The notes under the pieces were generated by a model that was not told the origin of the DNA, ran no database searches, and was given only the letters and a program-made list of their open reading frames with translations. From NCBI GenBank assembly GCA_016795205.1, contig JAEUHZ010000015.1, positions 1-52,633 on the forward strand: a stretch of 52,633 nt of DNA, in the 5' to 3' direction. Below are positions 48,177 to 52,633 of this stretch, in pieces. This DNA comes from Planctomycetota bacterium (GTDB lineage Bacteria > Planctomycetota > UBA1135 > GCA-002686595). Made by a program: the position numbers and the translations under genes. Numbering within the stretch: the first letter of the stretch is position 1; every line of letters begins with the position of its first letter.

Positions 48177-48299
48177 GCCGTATGGGGCTGTCAAGCCCCC
48201 GCTGGGCGACCGACGCCAGCGGGAATGCAGACCCGCCTCGGGGAGTAGTCTCGCGCGCGTCCAGAATGCCTCCGGGGCGCTCCACAAGACGGCAAGGGT

Positions 48300-48983
48300 C
48301 TACCCACAGCTTCCGCAGGGCTGTCCGTTCCATGCCTCGCGCCCTTCGCGCAGGAGCAGCGCGCTCATTCCCAGAGCTGAGACAGGATCTGCCCACCACC
48401 ATCCGAACGCCGCGTTCAGGCCGACGCCTCCGAGCGTGATCAGCGAAAGCCACCAGCACACGGTCGTCTGGAAGGCGTCGGCTTCGAGAGCGCGACTTCC
48501 CAACTCCTTCGCCGCCCGCCGCTTGGCGGCCCCGAGCCACCACATAATCGCAATCGAGACGACGGTCAGGCCGATGCCGATCCAGGTGATCCCCGGCCGT
48601 CGTCCCTCGACGAGACTCGTTGCCGCTTCCCAGGCGATGTACGCGGCAAGCACGAAGAACGACACCCCGACCCACCGCTCCGCCTTTCTGTCGAGGGCGT
48701 GGATCGCGGCGCTCGTGCTCGATCCGCTCTCCGCCCGAAGTCTCCAGATCAGGATGGCCCCGGACAGCGATTCGATGAAGCTGTCCACGCCGAATCCGAG
48801 GAGCGCGACGCTTCCTGCCGCCTTGGCGGCGATCACGGCGATGATCCCTTCGACGATGTTGTAGCCGACGGTCAGATGCTCCAACCGCAAGGCGCGCGCT
48901 CGCGCGGAGGCGCGAGCCGCCACCTCTGCCGGAGTCGATCCCGACGGGACGGCTGCGCTCGTTTCGGTGTTCAGCTCGTCCAT
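48300..48983 (-). CDS. Cation diffusion facilitator-like transporter
   Basis: A 227-residue membrane protein with about six spans: LEHLTVGYNIVEGIIAVIAA, GSVALLGFGVDSFIESLSGA and later WIGIGLTVVSIAIMWWLGA. The GFGVDSFIES segment matches the metal-site helix of CDF-like transporters, and LGSRALEADAFQTTVCWWLSL the second. It lacks the cytoplasmic C-terminal domain of full-length CDF proteins and instead ends in a short Cys motif (QPCGSCG). Likely substrate is a divalent metal such as zinc. It stands in the metal-resistance block beside the CzcA-type pump. Start ATG 48983. Confidence 0.82.
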   Translation of the reverse strand: MDELNTETSAAVPSGSTPAEVAARASARARALRLEHLTVGYNIVEGIIAVIAAKAAGSVALLGFGVDSFIESLSGAILIWRLRAESGSSTSAAIHALDRKAERWVGVSFFVLAAYIAWEAATSLVEGRRPGITWIGIGLTVVSIAIMWWLGAAKRRAAKELGSRALEADAFQTTVCWWLSLITLGGVGLNAAFGWWWADPVSALGMSALLLREGREAWNGQPCGSCG

Positions 48984-49058
48984 CGGCTCAATCTCGCCAT
49001 CACCGCTCGCGTGAGGTTCGCCGTGGTGTCGGTCTCCGATTGAGAACCGTTGTTTGCC

Positions 49059-49562
49059 TCAGAACCGGATCGAGTACGACACGCCAAGGCTGTAGTGCTC
49101 ATCGAGATTCGCGATCACGAGCCCAAGGAGGTGCCCGCCGTCGAGCCCGTAGTTGATCGTGTGGTGCAGGTTGTGCCCGTCCCACAGGTTCGTCGTGCTC
49201 AGTTGATCGGTCCACGCGATCCGCAGGCCGCCGATCGCGACAAGCTCGTCGTCGAACGTCCCGAAAGATGCGCCAACGTAGGGCGCGATCGGCAATCCGG
49301 TCCAGGCTTCCAAGTCCTTGGAGAACGTCCCGTAGAAGGCTTGACCGCTCGGCGTTCCGATGCGGTCCGAGCTCGTGCCGAAGATCAGGCCGGGCGTGTT
49401 CTGGGTCTCCTGGATCGCGAGCCAGTTCGCGATCGGTCGGACGTCCTCGGCGAGCGGGTTGACCTCGACACCCGCCGAGAACGTCGGAGCGAACTGGTAC
49501 ATCACGGTTGTGCGAAGTTCCGCACGATCCACGTCGATGCCAGGAATCCAGCGAGCGCTCAA
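49059..49562 (-). CDS. Barrel-like envelope protein; upstream in-frame TGA codons
   Basis: Up to 167 residues from a TTG at 49562. The sequence alternates short strands (ELRTTVMYQFAPTFSAGVEV, GLPIAPYVGASFGTFDD, ELVAIGGLRIAWTD) and ends in YSLGVSYSIRF with a terminal Phe, as outer-membrane beta-barrels do. The TTG start is doubtful: the same frame continues upstream with a plausible barrel sequence (ATAEGNIESPWVL), then two TGA codons (49625-49623 and 49634-49632), and beyond them a 24-codon signal-peptide-like segment from ATG 49706 (EPIALLLAVPLFQEP). The gene may be a pseudogene from nonsense mutation or an incompletely understood start. Position suggests a metal-efflux outer-membrane component. 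Confidence 0.55.
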   Translation of the reverse strand: MSARWIPGIDVDRAELRTTVMYQFAPTFSAGVEVNPLAEDVRPIANWLAIQETQNTPGLIFGTSSDRIGTPSGQAFYGTFSKDLEAWTGLPIAPYVGASFGTFDDELVAIGGLRIAWTDQLSTTNLWDGHNLHHTINYGLDGGHLLGLVIANLDEHYSLGVSYSIRF

Positions 49563-49882
49563 GACCCACGGACTTTCAATGTTGCCTTCGGCGGTCGCAC
49601 GGACCCCCGCACCCTCACCGGGTCACACGGGTCACGACGGCACGCGCGAGACGGGTTCCTGAAACAGCGGGACGGCGAGGAGCAAAGCGATGGGTTCGAG
49701 GAGCATTTGCGTAGACACCGTGTCTCGTGTCGAGACGTGCTGAGGTAGGTCGTGCCGAGCGATGTGCCCGACACGGTGTGAGATCAGGAGGCTGACTGCC
49801 CGCCTCGCGATGTGCGTCGGCGGTGTGGCTGACTCGCTCGATACGGTGGGGCCGCGCGACGAATCCTGCGGAAGGTTGATGC
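49563..49882. other. Leader region with signal-peptide frame and inverted repeats
   Basis: No complete gene is supported here. It contains the ATG 49706 signal-peptide-like frame broken by two TGA codons, and perfect inverted repeats at 49713-49725 and 49722-49736, all on the upstream side of the barrel-like gene. The repeated GTGACCCG at the double TGA (minus strand) suggests a small duplication. Confidence 0.5.
49713..49736. repeat. Two overlapping perfect inverted repeats
   Basis: AGACAC-C-GTGTCT (49713-49725) and GTCTCG-TGT-CGAGAC (49722-49736) overlap by four bases. They end 7 bases upstream of the minus-strand ATG at 49706, where a ribosome-binding site would lie. A related ACAC-G-GTGT is at 49771-49779. 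Either a repressor operator or a competing-hairpin RNA switch is possible. Confidence 0.55.
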
Positions 49883-50146
49883 CTACTTCTTTGCGGGCTT
49901 GCCGTGGTCGTGCCCGTCGCCCTCCTTGTGCTCGCCCTCGGCTTCGAGCGGGCAGTCCTTGCATGTACCGTGGCCGACGACCCGCAGGCCGTTGCCTTCG
50001 CGCACCCACAGGTGCGCGTTGTCGCCTTCGGCGGTGACGAAATACTCGGGCGCGGACTTCACCGGCTCCGACGCGCCTTGCGTGGTGAAGAGCGCGGCCG
50101 TAGAGGCGAGCGCGAGCCCGCCGAGGATCGAGTTAGAAAGTGTCAT
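49883..50146 (-). CDS. Secreted His/Cys-tailed small protein, putative metal binder
   Basis: An 87-residue exported protein. The signal peptide is about 1-25 (ILGGLALASTAALFTTQGA). The mature middle (EYFVTAEGDNAHLWVREGN) is a short beta segment. The tail holds HGTCKDCPLEAEGEHKEGD followed by a DHG cluster, with a CXXC and several histidines, a likely metal-binding site outside the cytoplasm. The ATG at 50146 has GGAGAA 5 bases upstream. It sits directly downstream of the CzcA-type pump gene, so a periplasmic metal chaperone or sensor role analogous to CusF or CopZ-like proteins is inferred, without detected homology. Confidence 0.7.
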   Translation of the reverse strand: MTLSNSILGGLALASTAALFTTQGASEPVKSAPEYFVTAEGDNAHLWVREGNGLRVVGHGTCKDCPLEAEGEHKEGDGHDHGKPAKK

Positions 50147-50247
50147 TGAAGTTCTCCGTGGTTGATGGGGTCGAGGGTCTGGGCGTCGCTCCTGGAACCG
50201 GCTACACGCCGGAGGCCGACCGCCTGTGGGTGTGATCGAGGCGGCTG

Positions 50248-52633
50248 TCAGCTCGCTGCACTCGGTGCCGCGCCGTGAGGCGGCGCTCCTTCGTCCGGCT
50301 CTGCGTCAGCATCGGAATGCCCGGTGTTGCCGCGCGACCCGCTCGACTCTTGAGTGCTCGTATGAGCGGTGGTGTCAACCCCCGCTCCGTCGCCTGCCTC
50401 CCAGACTTCCGGCCTCGGCCCCGGGAGTCCGTCGGCGCGTGTTCCGGTGAAGATTCGGTAGAGCGCGGGCAGCACGACGAGCGTGAGCAACGTGCTGGAG
50501 ATCAAGCCGCCGATGACGACCGTCGCGAGCGGACGCTGCACCTCGGCCCCCGTGCCGGTAGCGATAGCCATCGGCACGAATCCGAGTGAGGCCACGAGCG
50601 CCGTCATCAAGACGGGCCGCAAGCGCGTGATCGAGCCGTGGATGATCGCGGCTTCGACCGCCTCGCCCTTCTCGCGCAGTTGGTTGATGAAGATGATCAT
50701 CACCAACCCGTTGAGCACGGCGACGCCGGACAGCGCGATGAAGCCGACGGCGGCAGAGATCGAGAACGGCATGTCGCGAACCCACAGCGCGACGACTCCG
50801 CCAGTGAGTCCGAGCGGGACGGCCGCGAACACGAGCAGCGAATACTTGAAGCTCTTGAAGGTCGCGAAGAGCAGCAAAAGGATCATCGCGAAGCACACCG
50901 GCACGACGATCGAGAGTCGCTGCTTCGCCGCGACCAAGTTCTCGAACTGACCGCCCCACACGAGCCACTGCCCAGCCGGTAGCGAGAGAGCGCCGATCTT
51001 GTCCTGCGCCTCGGTCACGAACGAGCCGAGGTCGCGCCCGCGAACGTTGCACTGCACGACGATGCGCCGCTTGCCGTTCTCGCGGCTGATCTGGTTGACC
51101 CCCTCGGCCACCTCGATACGCGCGACCGTTCCCAGCGGCACGAATCCTCGCTCCATAGGGGCGCGGGACAGTGCTGCTCCGCCATCGTCCGAGAGTGCCG
51201 GAAGGCCCGGCTCCTGGGATTCCTGCTCGCCACGCGGCAGCGGAATGGGGAGCCGGTCGAGGATGTCCACCTTGCCCCGCAGGGCGTCGGGGAGTCGCAC
51301 CACAAGATCGAAGCGACGGTCGCCCTCGAACACGAGGCCAGCCTCGCGACCGCCCATCGCGACGGCGACCACGTCCTGCACGTCGGACAAGTTCAGTCCG
51401 TAGCGAGCGAGCACCGCTCGATCGGGATCGACCGTCATCACGGGCAGGCCCTCGGTCTGCTCGACCTTGGCATCGGCGACGCCAGCGATGCCTTGCAGCG
51501 TCGAGAGGACCATGCTCGCCGTCTCTTGCATCGACGTGAAGTCGTCGCCGTACACTTTCACGGCCACGTCGCCGCGCACCCCCGAGATGAGTTCGTTGAA
51601 ACGCATCTGGATCGGTTGCGTGAACTCGTAGTTGTTTCCCGGCACCGACTGGACCGTCAGCTCGATCAGCTTGATCAGCTTGGACTTGTGTCCCTGCGCC
51701 GCCACGGCACCTTCGGCTTCCTCCCCGTGGCCCTGCTCGTCCTCCTCGTGTGCTGCCTCGCTGGGACGCGCGGCCTCCAACTCGGAGATGCGGCGGTCGA
51801 GTTCCTCTTCGCTGCGCCATTCCTCGCGCGGCTTGAGGATGATGAACGTGTCCGAGACGTTGGGCGGCATCGGGTCCGATGCCAGCTCCGCCGTGCCGGT
51901 CTTCGAGTAGGTAAACGCAACCTCGGGGAACTTGGCGACGGTGCGCTCCACGTCGTACTGCATCAACTGCGACTGCGTGATGCCCGTCGATGGGATGCGC
52001 ATCGCGTGCATTGCGATGTCCTTTTCGTCGAGCGTCGGCACGAACTCCTGGCCGAGGGTGCCGAACAGCACGACCGCACCGGCGAACGCCGCGATGGCGG
52101 CACCGACGACGGCGTAGCGCGTCCTCACCGCCGCGCGAACCACGGGCGCGTACAGAGCCTTCGCCCAACGGACGAGGAACATGTCCTTCTCGGTGACACG
52201 TCCGCGAATGCAGAGCGCGACCATCGCGGGCACGAACGTGAGCGACAGTACGAAGGCCGCGATCAGCGCGAAGATGACCGTCAAGGCCATCGGATGGAAC
52301 ATCTTCCCCTCGACGCCCGAGAGGGCGAGGATCGGGAAGTAGACGGTGATGATGATCGCCTCGCCGAACGCGGTTGCCTTGCGGACTTCCTTCGAGGCAT
52401 CGAAGACGACGTGCAGTCGCTCCTGGAGGGTCAGCAAGCGTCCCTTGGCGTGCTGCTCTTCCGCGAGCCTGCGCAGGCAGTTCTCCACGATAATGACCGC
52501 GCCATCGACGATCAGGCCGAAGTCGATCGCGCCGAGCGACATGAGGTTGCCGCTCACTCGGCCCTGCACCATGCCCGTAGCCGTCATGAGCATCGAGAGC
52601 GGGATCGCCAGCGCGCAGATCAGCGCCGCACGC
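50248..52633 (-). CDS. CzcA/CusA-type heavy-metal RND efflux pump (N-terminus beyond window)
   Basis: The visible 794 residues are the C-terminal three quarters of an RND pump that exports metal ions using proton flow; the frame is open to the right edge. The heavy-metal signature GAIDFGLIVDGAVIIVENCL is present near the cut, as in CzcA. Other markers are MALTVIFALIAAFVLSLTF, NNYEFTQPIQMRFNELISG, DVAVKVYGDD and the closing IATGTGAEVQRPLATVVIGG. About 40 residues rich in Glu/His/Ala (around ARPSEAAHEEDEQGHGEE) are inserted in the porter region before SVPGNN, which is unusual. The C-terminal 50 residues are a His/Asp-containing tail. Membrane-fusion and outer-membrane partners would be expected to the right. 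Confidence 0.9.
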   Translation of the reverse strand, partial: RAALICALAIPLSMLMTATGMVQGRVSGNLMSLGAIDFGLIVDGAVIIVENCLRRLAEEQHAKGRLLTLQERLHVVFDASKEVRKATAFGEAIIITVYFPILALSGVEGKMFHPMALTVIFALIAAFVLSLTFVPAMVALCIRGRVTEKDMFLVRWAKALYAPVVRAAVRTRYAVVGAAIAAFAGAVVLFGTLGQEFVPTLDEKDIAMHAMRIPSTGITQSQLMQYDVERTVAKFPEVAFTYSKTGTAELASDPMPPNVSDTFIILKPREEWRSEEELDRRISELEAARPSEAAHEEDEQGHGEEAEGAVAAQGHKSKLIKLIELTVQSVPGNNYEFTQPIQMRFNELISGVRGDVAVKVYGDDFTSMQETASMVLSTLQGIAGVADAKVEQTEGLPVMTVDPDRAVLARYGLNLSDVQDVVAVAMGGREAGLVFEGDRRFDLVVRLPDALRGKVDILDRLPIPLPRGEQESQEPGLPALSDDGGAALSRAPMERGFVPLGTVARIEVAEGVNQISRENGKRRIVVQCNVRGRDLGSFVTEAQDKIGALSLPAGQWLVWGGQFENLVAAKQRLSIVVPVCFAMILLLLFATFKSFKYSLLVFAAVPLGLTGGVVALWVRDMPFSISAAVGFIALSGVAVLNGLVMIIFINQLREKGEAVEAAIIHGSITRLRPVLMTALVASLGFVPMAIATGTGAEVQRPLATVVIGGLISSTLLTLVVLPALYRIFTGTRADGLPGPRPEVWEAGDGAGVDTTAHTSTQESSGSRGNTGHSDADAEPDEGAPPHGAAPSAAS

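Noticed and set aside
49623..49634. Reading the two TGA codons as selenocysteine
   Set aside because: Tandem stops just after a signal peptide in a repeat are better explained by mutation or a different start; no SECIS was seen.

Overview
The window is very GC-rich bacterial DNA carrying chromosomal housekeeping genes. Several features point to Planctomycetota, probably one of the high-GC deep-branching marine or soil lineages: an ECF sigma factor beside a Ser/Thr kinase, a SUMF1-fold lipoprotein, a DUF1573 lipoprotein, many start codons without a Shine-Dalgarno sequence, and a cell-wall gene set that looks scattered. This assignment is inferred from gene content; no rRNA is present to confirm it.

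Layout. 1-3.3 kb (minus): an Rsm22-type methyltransferase, cut by the left edge, and a Ski2-like helicase. 3.5-6.4 kb: a small unknown protein, a membrane protein with an FtsQ/POTRA-like layout, and two unknown membrane proteins. 6.5-8.3 kb: rplM, rpsI and a YebC regulator. 8.4-12.6 kb: a signalling block with a degenerate GGDEF protein, an FHA-like protein, a Ser/Thr kinase and an ECF-like sigma factor with a fused Cys/His tail. 12.7-19.2 kb: M28 peptidase, pyruvate phosphate dikinase, two lipoproteins. 19.3-28.8 kb: one long operon with three type IV pilus/secretion ATPases, PilC, an NtrB-type histidine kinase and two CNNM/CorC proteins. 28.9-33 kb: small envelope proteins, an OmpA lipoprotein, a SUMF1-fold lipoprotein and rsmA. 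33.2-37 kb: dnaG-rpoD with a strong terminator. 37.1-45.8 kb: a zinc-ribbon coiled-coil protein, a tightly overlapped minus-strand trio (alkaline-phosphatase-superfamily lipoprotein, MORN lipoprotein, radical SAM), selB, a two-repeat membrane protein and an exported HEAT/VWA protein.

From 45.9 kb the character changes. A complete tRNA-Pro(CGG) overlaps, tail to tail, the 3' end of a large serine recombinase gene whose stop codon lies in the tRNA T-loop. From there to the right edge all recognised genes are on the minus strand and the base composition is visibly less GC-rich. The cargo is a small ribbon-helix-helix protein, an unknown protein, a CDF-type cation transporter, a barrel-like protein with in-frame TGA codons upstream, a secreted His/Cys-tailed protein and a CzcA/CusA-type RND efflux pump cut by the right edge. 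I read this as an integrated heavy-metal-resistance island seated at a tRNA gene by a serine rather than a tyrosine recombinase. This is the most notable part of the window.

Promoter-like sequences recur. Near-consensus -35/-10 pairs with 16-18 base spacing can be read before several genes, and some -10 boxes lie only 8-13 bases before the start codon, suggesting leaderless mRNAs. All functional calls are from reading the translated sequences by eye; no database search was possible.
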